Assembly (NCBI GenBank): GCA_010015745.1 | Contig: ML978202.1 | Location: forward strand, 62,001 to 126,000 | DNA length: 64,000 nucleotides | Source of the DNA: Setomelanomma holmii | Lineage: Eukaryota > Ascomycota > Dothideomycetes > Pleosporales > Phaeosphaeriaceae | Reading direction: 5' to 3' | Shown here: positions 1 through 11,127 of the stretch, piece after piece | Layout: each line of letters opens with the position of its first letter | How positions within the stretch are numbered: the stretch's first letter is position 1 | Made by a program: the position numbers and the translations under genes | The notes under the pieces: generated by a model | Seen by the model: the letters and a program-made list of their open reading frames with translations, nothing else | What the model was told of the DNA's origin: nothing | Databases searched by the model: none

Positions 1-1762
1 GATTCGGCAAAGTCCCGCATGCATGCATGAGGTCAATTGTGAAAGCAGTGGGGCTCGGTGGCGTTCGCTCGATTCCCAGCAACCTTGTGCTTCGCTTCCA
101 GTGCAACCTGTCAGTAGGACCATGTGGGGAGAATCATGATGTAGTATTCGGCCTCTTGATTGAGAGGTCTATCTACACAAGAGAGAGGGGAAAGGGCGCT
201 AAGCCTAACCTGGTACTAGTGCTAGAAGATGGGAAGGAACCTGGGGCAGTACACTCACTGCAGGGCGGAGGCCATGGCTGACACAACCGACATAATCCCG
301 CAGAGGCTCATCTCAGCACTTCGACGACCCGTGGACCCCAACGGGGAGATCCCGCTGACACAAGAAGCAACGGCAGCGTCCCAATCCCTCGAGAACTAGC
401 CTTACTCGTTTCGGAGCGATGCTCAGCGCGATGCGGCGCACGCCTCTAGGCCGGCACCATGCCTGAAATGAAGTCCTACCTCGCTCCTCCTACTGTCGCA
501 TGCGCAGCGTCAAACAAGCACATGGACTCCCTACCATGTTTAATCTCAGTCTACGATGGAGACAATATGAGTCAAAGCTCTTGCTTCTTTCTGCACGATG
601 CCTTGTGGCATTGTGGCAAGCACTGTATAAGAAAAGCGAACTTCACTTCAAGCCTAGGAGCAAAAGTACACTTTCCTGAAGGAGAAAGATTCTCGTACCA
701 TCTTGCACATGAAACATATCATAAGGTTGAAGATATCGCAGGGCGGACGCTCACAGGTTTGGACTTTGTCAACAGATGGTGCCCGTGAAGCCGTATTCAT
801 ACCATATAGTTCGAGAAGGTTCGCAATCGTCCCTAGACAGATCAACCGAACTCAGCTGGACAGCCAGACTAACCGCACTAAAAAGGTCTGCCAGCCAATC
901 TGGGTGCACTGCAACGGTCAGTCCAAGTGGGCGCACTGCAAAGGTCGCACTGCAGAGGTGCGCCAAATCTGGCGCACCAAGCAGGCCCGCCCAAGACGAC
1001 GCATACCGGTACCCCACGTGTCAGCCAAAGTTGAGCTTCCAAGGTCCACTGCAAGAGGCCAAATGGAGCTCACAGACCATCTGAGTCAGACAGGGGTCTA
1101 AACACCCTTCACAGTCTGTGTAGCCACCAACAAGGCTAGTGGTACCCAGAAACTCAAAATTTCGAATACTGCTTCGCAGATCTTACCGCGCGGCTCATTG
1201 CGCAGCGCTCCGGCGTGGAATGGCTTTGCTGGCCCAGAATGCTACAGGGGCGTCCCCGTCATTTCATGTACGCCAGCCTCAGTCGTTGCGGGATGATAGT
1301 GAGTGCGATGCGACAACCTCCTCTTTTTACCCGGCGCATGCACGTCAACAAATAACATGACGCCGGACACCATCTTTGGCTCCAGCTTATGATCAAATGG
1401 ACTTGATCACCATGTCTTGAAGAATTCGGATAATGCCTCGCACTTTGTACGCGCAAGCGCTACAGAATATGAGTATGCCAGGTGGTAGCAAGAAGCCTAA
1501 CATGCAACCTGTTCGATCAAGCTACAGAACTCAAGCCAGGTCATCGGTACATCTAAGTAACGTTGATTGAAGAACATTAGGGCCACTATGAGTCAAGTAT
1601 ATTCTACCTAGTATACGAATGTTAACAAGGCTGAGATTCGTGAGGAAAAGGTGCATGGGACTTGGATGCATGCGAGTGAGCCACAGCGAGGTGAATGGTC
1701 GATATTGACACCCAGGATGGCAGCGAGCGAAACAGCGGCCAGCAAGTAGAAGAACGGCCCTC

Positions 1763-1984
1763 GAGCGTAAGAATGGCCGACGAGCGTAAGAATGGCCGAC
1801 GAGCGTAAGAATGGCCGACGAGCGTAAGAATGGCCGACGAGCGTAAGAATGGCCGANNNNNNNNNNGACGAGCGTAAGAATGGCCGACGAGCGTAAGAAT
1901 GGCCGACGAGCGTAAGAATGGCCGACGAGCGTAAGAATGGCCGACGAGCGTAAGAATGGCCCAGCGAGCGTAGGAATCGCCAGC
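1763..1984. repeat. 19-bp minisatellite interrupted by an assembly gap
   Basis: The unit gagcgtaagaatggccgac is repeated head to tail. Five perfect copies start at 1763, 1782, 1801, 1820 and 1839, then come ten Ns, then five perfect copies start at 1870, 1889, 1908, 1927 and 1946, and a final degenerate copy starts at 1966. Because 19 is not a multiple of 3, the array is open in several frames, which creates long spurious minus-strand reading frames with a repeated 19-residue pattern. The near-absence of mutation between copies suggests recent expansion or active homogenisation. The true copy number is unknown because the gap lies inside the array. Confidence 0.95.
1857..1866. other. Assembly gap (10 Ns)
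   Basis: Ten undetermined bases lie inside the 19-bp tandem array, as expected when a short-read assembly collapses a repeat. The size ten is probably a placeholder, not a measured length. Confidence 0.95.
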
Positions 1985-2496
1985 GCATCCCAAGAATCCT
2001 TGCATGGGGGCCAACCTGCGGAGCGGCGGACACGTGCATTGACCAGGTCGGCATTATTGGACATCGAATTGATGCCCCTGCCTGCAAGGCTCCTACGTGA
2101 AGAAAGGGGATTGACCGGTCTGCCATGACGGTACGAGACGCATGCTGCTTGTCCATGGTTGCAAGCGATATTTTGCTTCTTGTGAGCATCCGTGGAACAT
2201 CCACTAGTGCCCACTTCGTGTACACCGCTACTGGCGTCCATCCAAACAATTGTTACGACATTCACATTCACTAAAACTTCAGTTGGACATATACCGCATT
2301 ACATTATACTACACGCTCAGACCTCTTACCAAGCTACCTTGATCTCGGTGCACACATGGCAAAGCAAAGATTCCGACGCCTGAATATGCATATGAAAGAC
2401 CTGACCGTACTGGGCGCAATCCTGCCTTTCCGAAGCCTTGATAGAACACCAGCAGAGTACACTAAAACTCTGAAATGCGGTCGTGAGCGCCTGCCA

Positions 2497-5400
2497 TTAC
2501 TCTTCCATCTTGTCTCCATCCTTCTCCGTCTCTTTCTTCATGATCATAGCACGGAAGTCTGCGTTGCTTTTCGCCTCGCTGTTCGTTGTTGTAGCACTCT
2601 TTGGGACCGATGGTCGACCAACGCTTATGCCGCTCTTACCTCGGCCGCGACCACCTGCTGAACGCCCACGAACGGCAGGGCGATTGATGCGATTTGGTTG
2701 TACGAAACTGTTGCCTGCTTTCCATTCACCTTTCTGCTGCTTCAAGTCCTTGACTGTGCCGACGCGCAATTTCCTGCCCTCGAAGTCCTTTCCTTGCAAG
2801 GCAATCTCAGCTTTGCCGGCGCCTTCGACGGAGTTGAATTCGATAATCGCACCGCCATGCTGGGGCTCGAGGGTGATCTTCCTGAACCCGAATGGCTCAA
2901 CCAGCGGCTTGATGCGAATGTCTGGAACAGTATCCGGAAGGTTGAGGAAAGCGATCGATCGATTGCCGATGGTGCCTTCGGGTTTCGAGCCAGTATCAGT
3001 CTGAGGTTCAGCTTGACCAGGTGTTGCTTCGCGGTCCTGCGGGCTAGCGGCATTCTCGTTCTCGAGAGTCGACTTGATCTTTGGCTTGGTTTCACCACGA
3101 TCATTGGCAATCTCAACGTGTAGATCCAGACCCCAGAAGTCCTTGCCATGCATCTCCGCGACAGCTGCTTCGGCGCTCTCCTTGGTGCTGTAGGTTACGA
3201 ACCCAAATCCTCTGTTGTTGCCGAGACCCTTGATGATCGGGAGCTTCACTCGCTCGATCGTGCCGAATCGACCAAAGATCTCTTCAAGCTCACGTTGCTT
3301 GACCTTGAAGTTGAGATGCCAGATGTAGACTTCTCTGCCATCCGTGACGGCGCCATCGCGCTTCTTCTTAGCCTTTGGGTCAGAGATCTTCGAGATCAGC
3401 TTGAAGCCCTCTACGTCCGTCCCATCAAGTTGCGTTGCTGCAACCGCATTCTCAGCGTTATCAAATTGGACGTAACAAAAGCGGCGATGTGTGTCGAACT
3501 TGAGCGAAGGGAAACGAACACCGACGATCTCCCCAAATGGGCTGAAGAGCTTTCGGATATACTCCTCGTCTGCCTTTGCAGGGTAGTTGGCGACGTAGAG
3601 CGTTGTGCTTTGTGCACGCTCGATTGAGATATTGTGTCCCTCAAAACCCTTTGCTTCTTTTGACAAGGCATAATCTGCTTCTTCGGGGGTCTCAAACTCG
3701 ACAATTGCTGTTATGCTGTCTTTCTCTTCCTTCAGGACTAGATTCCGCACAGTGCCAGCATCAGTGAAGAATTGTCGTATGCGAGTCTGTGTTGTGCCGG
3801 CTGGCAGCTTGCGGATAATAACAGAGGTGTGTTCGCGATCTCGCTTTTGCCCAGTGGACTGGGTTTCTGATGGCACCTCGCTGACATCTCTCGCTTGACC
3901 ATTGATCGCGGCGTCCTGCGCATTGGCGACCCTGCTCTTTTTGAACGTGGAATCATCATCCTGGATGGCATCTTCTCGCTTTCGCTTGCTTGAGTTGTCA
4001 GCAACGTCACTTGGCGGTGTCACCTGTTGCGACGCTAGGGCTGCTCGCTCCTTCTCTCTTCTAATAGACACAACACGTTCGGCGCGCCTTCGCTCAATGG
4101 TCGCGTTTCGCACTTTGATGACCGACTCATGCTGTTCGCAGTGGTTCATGTACATCTCGATGAAAGGTTCTGGCTGATCGATGGTCGTGAGACGCTCCAT
4201 CCCTCGTTCTAAGATTGCCGTAGCTCGCGCTGGTGGCAAAAGCTGTGAGCCAGCATTCAATTCCGTTCGCGTTGCGTGCTGCGACCAGAAAACCATCTCG
4301 AAAATATACCAGCGGTACCAGAAGTCGTAGGAGTCGCCTTGGCGCGCGGCGAGCGATTCCCAGATCGATCGAGCCTCATCAACATTACCACGTTGAAGCC
4401 AGAATTTCATGTGTATGCGCTCGAGTCGGTATTTCGAGTCAGCCCAATCTCTGCCGTGCTTCTTGATGCCAACTTCGCGAACGAACTCCAAGGCTGACCG
4501 GATGCCCACTTCGGCAATGTCCACATCGTCTTCTGTCGCTCTTGGGTCATCGAAGGCTCGTCGTCGCAAGTACCCACACCATGCGATCTGCACCTTGATG
4601 AGCTCCTCGAGGTCCGCGTGTTCTAGCAGGCCAGATCCTGTTGCCGTGTGCTTAACATGCTCGAGATCTTCAAACGCTTTTTCCTCGGCCTCTAGCGTCA
4701 GAATCCGATGTGACCACAATGAGCCTGACCATGGACAATGCCGCGTTGCGCGCTCCAGTACGTTGAGTAGATCAACCGAGCGATCCTTCTGCCAGATTAA
4801 AAACTCGACGTGGTCTTCCCATATTGAGGGATCAACTGGGAATCGAAGGGTCGCACGTTCGTAGAGCGCATTGACGAGGTGGAAACTGTAGACACCCATT
4901 GTCTTTTTCTCCCATTTCAGGTAGCGAGTCACCGCATGGTACTCTGCATCTTGCTCGCCAGCTTGGATTGCCTGCAGCACCTTGAACTCGTACTCCTCGC
5001 GGTTGGCATATTGTTGCTTGATGTGCGTGTTCTTTTGCGTTGCCTGCTCCATGAGCTGCTCGTAGTGGTCCTTGTAGTATCTTGTGTTGAACGAAGAGTA
5101 TCTCGAAAAGGTGTTTTGCCAGGTCGCGTGCGGTTGACTTAGACGCTCAGTATAGATTGAGGCCACTCTAGCCGCCTTCTCTTGACTGAAACCCCCTCGC
5201 TCGAGATCCTCTTCCAGCACTTGGAGGTAGCGATCCCAGACTAGATTGCTCTCCTGCAGGTTGTACTTCACCCTCTCGGCGCCCTGTTGTAGAGCTTCTA
5301 GGACTAGTTGAGGCTTGAACAGCTCACGGCCGATAAGTCGATCCTCCTCGTTCCAGAGTTCGGGCGGTTCTTGCTCCCATGAGCATGCCACGAGATAGCT

Positions 5401-6583
5401 CGTGTACTCGCCGTATGCGGCCCAAAGCTTCGCGCTATAAGGCTCTTCTGTTGTCGCTTGCTTGTGCAGTTCCAGAACTCCCATTCGGTCTTCCGAGTTG
5501 AGCGCTAGGGTCTTTTCGTCGTTCAGTCGGTAGTGCCATAGTGTCTCACCCAGCGGATACTTTTCGGACATCGACTTATAGGCATCACGTAGAGTGTGCA
5601 CAAGCTCGTACGCATGAGGACCAGAGTCGAATGTCGCGAGGTGGTTTTGGAGACCTTGGTGAAGTGTCGTGACAAGTGAATGATGGCTGTAGTAGTCAAA
5701 TGGATTCTCCAATAGTGTGGCGTCCAGCTGGTTGAGCCAATCAATGTGCTGCTGGTCCAAAGACCGTGTCACGAAGCTGCGCGGCCTTGGTGACGACTCT
5801 GACATGATACTGGCTACAGACTCACCAGAGAGGTGTTGTCCGAGGTGTTGTAGTCTGGTGAAAAGTCAGTGGTGTGATGCGATACCTCAGGTTTGCACAA
5901 CGAAGCCAAGCCTTTAGCAGGCAGCTGCAACCCATGACAAGAGGCAAGCGCGACCTTCACCACGCCTGCCAGATCATCACGACAGCTCTGACTAATCGAC
6001 TGGCACAGCACCCAAGAACAGCAACAGTACATAATTTGCGGATCACTATGATAGCATACAAGCATTTTATGAGACGGGGTAGACTCACGTTACCGGTCGT
6101 TGGTGGCCCACCGGTGTTTGTCGCGCGGCCTGCTGCTGCTGCATGGTAGCCAGATCTGCGAAGCGATTAGCATTACTGCTTTCACTGCAGGTTTCGCAAG
6201 GAAAAGAAGCCATAGCGAAACCTACCTGCCAGCGTATCCATTCCTGATGTCGATGCCTGTCGGAACACAGGATTTGGAGAGGCCATGCGCGCATGATGCG
6301 GCGAACCCAACGGCTGTGGCGTGCTCATTGCGCTGTGCATAGCTCTTGCGCCATTCGCGATGTGGGCGAACCCTGGTGAGGGTATCTGCTGGAGCGCAGC
6401 GTGCGGTTGCGGCGAGGATGTGATTTGCTGGCTGAGTCCAGATGGTGTTCGCGACGGCATCTGGCGTATTGCGCGCTTGCTGGGTGATTGCAGCATCGAG
6501 GGCGACGGGAGGGCAGGTGGCGGTTGGGGTGTAGGAGTGCCCGCAGGCGAGTCGGACGGCGATAGCAGCGAGTTGATGTCCAT
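2497..6583 (-). CDS. prp24: Prp24/SART3-like U4/U6 snRNP recycling factor
   Basis: This is an RNA-binding splicing factor that re-anneals U4 and U6 snRNAs after each splicing round; it acts in the nucleus. I join three exons on the minus strand: 6583-6226, 6155-6089 and 5854-2497, 1260 codons plus stop. The two introns (70 and 234 nt) have GT-AG ends, and the frame is kept across both. The N-terminal 140 or so residues begin MDINSLLSP and are Ser/Pro/Gln-rich. HAT-type helical repeats fill the next part of the protein. They are followed by RRM domains (for example TTLYVANYPAKADEEYIRKL and EVYIWHLNFKVKQRELEEIF) and a C-terminal Lsm-interaction motif, SNADFRAMIMKK, diagnostic for this family. 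A shorter start at 5805 (MSESSPRP) would also be open and begins shortly before the HAT repeats. It shares a 702-bp intergenic region with the divergent uL22m gene. Confidence 0.88.
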
Positions 6584-7285
6584 ATTGGCTAACGTGCACT
6601 GTAATATCCTACTCTTGTGCACTATAGTCGAATCACGACAGTCTCCAGGCGCCTCAGGCAATCTTTATGTGCATTCGCGGTTCAATCTTCAAAGCTATTT
6701 TTGGGGCGATCGCGAACTACAGGTACAGGGTCTTAGAGTCTCGAGGGCCTCAGAGCGAACGGCATTGGACGAACAGTAGGAGGCACGCTACAAAAAGAGC
6801 GTCACGACCACGAGACAAACCAGAAAGGAGGGTGGATGGGTCGGATATGGCGTACGTCGGATGGTGGGTGCAGGGCGCAGTCGCAGGGCCTAGAAGAAAG
6901 TTCACCACAGTACAAGCTTGGGCCCGGAGCTAATCAAGTATCGACGCGATGGTCGCGAGCCGGGTTTCCTGGATGCGGATTGCCGGCTGACGATATGGAA
7001 GCGCGAGGCGAACGCGGAAGGGCAAGGAGGGACTAAGGCAGGGCAGATTTGGTGAAGACGGAGCTGCTCCGCGCTGGTGGGAAGACAGACTCTGCTTGTA
7101 TGTGTCGTGCGAGCCGATCACTGCCTCGCTCGCCTCGCTCTTGCGACGGACGAATGATCTGCATCACGTGATACTGCGCTGACAGGGATCGCTACGCGGC
7201 GGGCGTTCTCCGCCGAACTTCAGAATTTCGGACTGGACGACGTAGACAGCATCAACGCCGCTCCATTGAGGCGTCACACATCACA
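6584..7285. promoter_or_regulatory. Divergent intergenic region between prp24-like and uL22m genes
   Basis: About 700 bp separates two start codons that point away from each other, so both promoters must lie here. I see no recognisable named site and no convincing coding frame. Confidence 0.5.
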
Positions 7286-8606
7286 ATGAATGTCCGAATA
7301 CCTTCACGGTGGCTAGGACAGTCAGGTATGCTTCTTATGTGTATCCAGCATCATCGATCTTGGGCCAGCAAGCCAGTGCAGTACACCTGTTGCTGTCATA
7401 GCCACCACATCATGCAGCAACCATTGTACAGAACCTGACATATACAGCCCTCGCCGCCATCCAAACTAGTTCAACGCGATGGGTGCCTTCTACATCTCTA
7501 CCGATCTCCGCCCGCCGCAACATCTCGAATCCCTTCAAGCCCAAATCCAAAGAGCCAGAACCTGAAGATCTGACCAACCCCATCCTCGAGAAGTATCTTA
7601 AGCAGCGCGAGCTCGAAGAAGGTGTCGCCTCGGACGACAAGGATGCGAAGGCACCGCGTCCACAGCTCCGCGAAGGAGGCATGTCCAACTCGCCTACCTC
7701 GCTCTTCCTCCCCGAACGCGAAATCCCAGGCTGGAGACCCAACCTTAGCCCCGCCGAGCAAGAAAACCTGAGACTGAAAGTCGAGGCGCGGAGACAAGCC
7801 GTGGAAAAGCAAGAAGATGTGAAATTATCCAGCATGAACCTCGACCCCGATCCAGCCGCACGAAGAAGACTTGAGCGCAGACTCGTCATCAGCAGTGTCA
7901 AGCGCCACGGCCGCCTCACAAAAGCACAAAATCTAGCGCGCACGGAGCGACAGAGCCTCTTCAAGAGTCAAAACCTGCCAACGTCGGTTAAGAAGTTGCA
8001 GAGGGTTGTGAACCAAATCGCTGGCAAAACCGTTTCAGAAGCCCTCGTCCAGCTCCGCTTCTCCAAGAAGCGCGTCGCCCGCGATGTCATCAAAGGTCTG
8101 GAAATCGCGCAGAACGAAGCCATCGCATCACGGGGAATGTCGCTCGGCTCTGAAGGTCTGGCGCAGAAGCGGTGGGAAGCACAGCGCGCGCAGATGGATC
8201 TAGGCACCGTCAAGGATGTGCAAATCAAGGGCCAGGAGAAGAAGAAACTCGGTGTGCCGGTCAAGATTGAACTTAAGGACGGAAGCAAGAAGGTCGTACG
8301 CGACCCTACGGAGATTTATATCGAGCAGGCGTGGGTGGGCAAGGGAGAGAGTTGGAAGAGTCCGGAGTACAGGGCTAGAGGAGCTATGAACTTGTTGACG
8401 CACAGGACTACGAGTAAGCTTTTGCAGATGGGAGCTGGCTATAGGACAATTACTGACTTTAATCAGGTTTCTCGGTACTGCTTAAAGAAGAGAAGACGAG
8501 GATGCGAATATCAGAAGAAATCAAGAAGAAGCGGGATAGGAGAAAGTTATGGACCGCACTACCTGATCGGCCGATCACAGCGCAAAGACAGTACTGTCTG
8601 TGGTAA
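7286..8606 (+). CDS. mrpl22: Mitochondrial large-subunit ribosomal protein uL22m
   Basis: This is a structural protein of the mitochondrial large ribosomal subunit, near the peptide exit tunnel. Three exons: 7286-7325, 7418-8413 and 8467-8606, giving 391 residues. The first exon supplies the only in-frame ATG (MNVRIPSRWLGQS), joined through a GTATGC-to-ATGCAG intron. The resulting N-terminus is basic and Ser/Thr-rich, as expected of a mitochondrial presequence. The uL22 core is recognised from the stretch TVSEALVQLRFSKKRVARDV through DPTEIYIEQAWVGKGE, and by the C-terminal SVLLKEEKTRMR, which appears only when the second intron (8414-8466) is removed. Without splicing the frame would run on into non-homologous sequence. 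It converges with utp15, the stop codons being 285 bp apart. Confidence 0.9.
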
Positions 8607-8891
8607 AGAGATGTATGATTCATGTAGCATAGCCATCGCGTATGACCTCACGAGGTCTGTACAGTACCACACCACGAAAGAAGCATATACAGGAGCCTAT
8701 CTTGCTTCAACGTCTGTTCACCACTACGGAACGTACCATACATGGTATCCTGTCATGCTTCAATTCCTCATCTTATCCCAGCACCATGACTGAACCTCAC
8801 CTGACTACATACAGACTTGACTTTTAGACGAAAAAGTCTTCATCCCAAACGCCATCGCTATGCACACACAAAACTCCCCTCGTATCTCCCC

Positions 8892-10604
8892 TCACACTTC
8901 CTCCACCTCCCCACCCCCGTTCGCCCCCAACATATCCACCATCCCCTTAACACTCCACGCCATCTGACTCGCCTCAACCATAACCTTAACCCTCTGCATT
9001 AAATTGTCCACCAGCCCGTCAATCTCCTCGCTCCTGCCTAACTGGTCGGCGTACAAATCGAGCACGACTAAGGCGACATCCGTGGTTAGGGTAGTCACGC
9101 GGTAGTCGGCGATGTTCTTGATGAGCCAGCGCAGGATGGGCTGGAGAGTGAGTTCGTCGCGGTTGGACAGGGCGGTGCGCAGGGCGGAGCGGTGCCGGAG
9201 AGAGGTTAGGAGGGTTATTGTGGAGGTGCGGGCGGTTGAGTCCTGGGTTTGTGTTAGCATTCTATTCGACTTGGGATTTGGAATTGGGAGCTGGAGGGGT
9301 GAGTGTACCTTTGATTCAAGAACGATATCCAGCGCTTTGGCATAGTGACCATGTCGCAGGGCCACAGCCCATTGCTGTCCGTGGTTTATACGGCCTCGCG
9401 CATTGCCGTCGATGACGATGTCTGCGCTCTCGCCTGTGTAGTCTTTGCCGCGCATGCGTTTCTCCCAACCGGCGCCCCTCTTCCTCTTTTTGCCGCGATC
9501 GTACTCATCGATTTTGCCTTCAATGAGCGCCTTCATTTCCTTTTCGCGTTCGCGGACTTGCACCTTTTGCTCGCCAGAAAGATGTGTTCGTATCGAGAGG
9601 AGGCCGGATTGCATGCCTACAGCAATGTGCTTGTCTTCTTTCTGGCTAGGGATCACGCTAAGGGAGAGGATAGGTGAGGGGTATTTAAGGCCGCCGACGA
9701 CATTCCAGCCCGATGTCTCAAAGACTTTGACGTGCCCATCGAGGGCGCCAGAGAGGAGGCGTTCACCATTGTTAGCGAGTGACAGCGCGGTGACAGTCTT
9801 TTGGTGGTTGCGAAGCATGTGAATGGGTTTTGCGGCGATGATATCGAGGACGCTGATCGTGTTGTCGCTCGTAGCGAGGACGGAAGTACCTGATGGCATG
9901 GGGAGTACCGCTTCGATAGGTGCAGCATGCTTAAATACCATGATTGCCTTTCCACCAGCTCTTGAGTCCCACAGTCGCACCGTCTGATCGTAACTACCAG
10001 AGACCATGAGTCTGCTCTGCGCAGGCATGAAGGTACCACAGCGTACGTAGTCCTGATGCCCGTGGAATGTCGTCATGCTTCGGTCGCTGGGCAGGTCCCA
10101 TAGACGCACCGTTCTGTCGTCTGAACAGCTCATGAGATTGGTGAGCTCGGTGGGATGCCATTGCGTCACCCAAACAGGCTGCTTGTGTTCTTTCCATGTC
10201 TTCAATATAGCTCTGCTCTTCACATCGAATGCTTGTATGGCGCCACTCTCGCCTCCCGCGACCAATATCCTGCCATCGCGCCGTATGTTTCCTGAGCGTG
10301 CAATGTCGTCCACGCCGAATCGTGAGATGGTCTTGACCACCTTTCGAGTCTTGGCCGAGAAGATTTGGACACGTGATCCTGTAGTCACGGCGAAAAGGTC
10401 TTGCGACGCTGTCTGAAGATTCGGGGGCGGCGGCGGTATTGAGATGTGGGTGACGGGCGAAGAATGTTGCGATGGGTCGAGTCGCAGTTCCGATGCGAAC
10501 GAGTTCCAGTACTTTTGCTCCGACGTGAGCGCCGCTGGCCCTTTGGGCAGCTTTGCGGGCTGCAGCAGTTGTACTTCAGCCGCCATTTGTGTGAGGGGTG
10601 TCAA
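8892..10604 (-). CDS. utp15: Utp15, U3 snoRNP / t-UTP subunit with WD40 repeats
   Basis: Component of the small-subunit processome (t-UTP subcomplex), needed for rRNA transcription and 18S rRNA maturation in the nucleolus. Two exons: 10604-9309 and 9242-8892, 548 residues. The 66-nt intron (9308-9243) is stop-free and divisible by three, so the unspliced frame reads 570 residues; its GTACAC donor, a GCTAACAC branch site and CCCAG acceptor argue that it is real. WD40 blades cover roughly residues 60-330 (for example SCSDDRTVRLWD, SGSYDQTVRLWD, SGALDGHVKVFE). They are followed by a basic linker (GKKRKRGAGWEKR) and the C-terminal UTP15 helical domain. Two candidate starts exist: MTPLTQ at 10604 and MAAEVQLL six codons later. 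Confidence 0.9.
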   Translation of the reverse strand: MTPLTQMAAEVQLLQPAKLPKGPAALTSEQKYWNSFASELRLDPSQHSSPVTHISIPPPPPNLQTASQDLFAVTTGSRVQIFSAKTRKVVKTISRFGVDDIARSGNIRRDGRILVAGGESGAIQAFDVKSRAILKTWKEHKQPVWVTQWHPTELTNLMSCSDDRTVRLWDLPSDRSMTTFHGHQDYVRCGTFMPAQSRLMVSGSYDQTVRLWDSRAGGKAIMVFKHAAPIEAVLPMPSGTSVLATSDNTISVLDIIAAKPIHMLRNHQKTVTALSLANNGERLLSGALDGHVKVFETSGWNVVGGLKYPSPILSLSVIPSQKEDKHIAVGMQSGLLSIRTHLSGEQKVQVREREKEMKALIEGKIDEYDRGKKRKRGAGWEKRMRGKDYTGESADIVIDGNARGRINHGQQWAVALRHGHYAKALDIVLESKVHSPLQLPIPNPKSNRMLTQTQDSTARTSTITLLTSLRHRSALRTALSNRDELTLQPILRWLIKNIADYRVTTLTTDVALVVLDLYADQLGRSEEIDGLVDNLMQRVKVMVEASQMAWSVKGMVDMLGANGGGEVEEV

Positions 10605-11127
10605 AGCTTGAGGCAGGCGCGATGTAGTCGTTCACGATGGTGGTTGGAAACTTTTTGGTGGGGCCGCGATATAGTGGGGCCAATCACGGCGCCCGTGCCA
10701 AAAGCTCCGCAGTAGCGCCGCCCGGAGTTGGAGACCAGCATGCTGGGTAATATCAATCAATCGCACTTCATTCCCGGGAATACTCGTCAGCCTTGAGACA
10801 CGATTTAAATCTTCTTTGTGCGAATCTGATTGTTGTAAACATTGTTGTAGCATCTTCATGCTCAGCTGTCGTCGCACAGGCTGGAGGGCTTAGCGGGGCG
10901 CCTTATTGCCTGGCGATCATCTGCACCCTCTTCATCTTGATGAGCCAGCTGCACTAACATCACCTCGTTCGTCTCTTCAATGTCGAGGCAACAGCGCCCT
11001 GACATGCGACACCCACCCTATCTCCATTCGCTCATAGGGTCTTACCACTTCACATCGTCAATGATCAATCTCACCGCGCCAGGATAAGCCAGGAGTCCGC
11101 CAGAGCACGGCTCGTGACGGGACAAAC
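10605..11127. promoter_or_regulatory. Divergent promoter region, utp15 and homeodomain gene
   Basis: 523 bp between two divergent start codons. No recognised element and no coding frame of note. Confidence 0.45.

Larger units (their letters stand above)
1..2496. other. Gene-poor left end
   Basis: I see no convincing gene here. The open frames are short, overlap on both strands and have no recognisable domain. The only clear structure is the 19-bp tandem repeat around 1763-1984 with the run of Ns at 1857-1866. The right edge is the 3' side of the Prp24-like gene on the minus strand. A fragment of a degraded gene or transposon cannot be excluded. Confidence 0.6.

Noticed and set aside
274..399. 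Short frame MADTTDIIPQRL...SQSLEN on the plus strand
   Set aside because: Only about 41 residues, no domain, no splice partner and no neighbours to support it.
1531..2271. Long minus-strand frames with a repeated FLRSSAILTLVGHSYA pattern
   Set aside because: They are translations of the 19-bp minisatellite in three frames and run through the Ns; no protein outside the repeat is recognisable.
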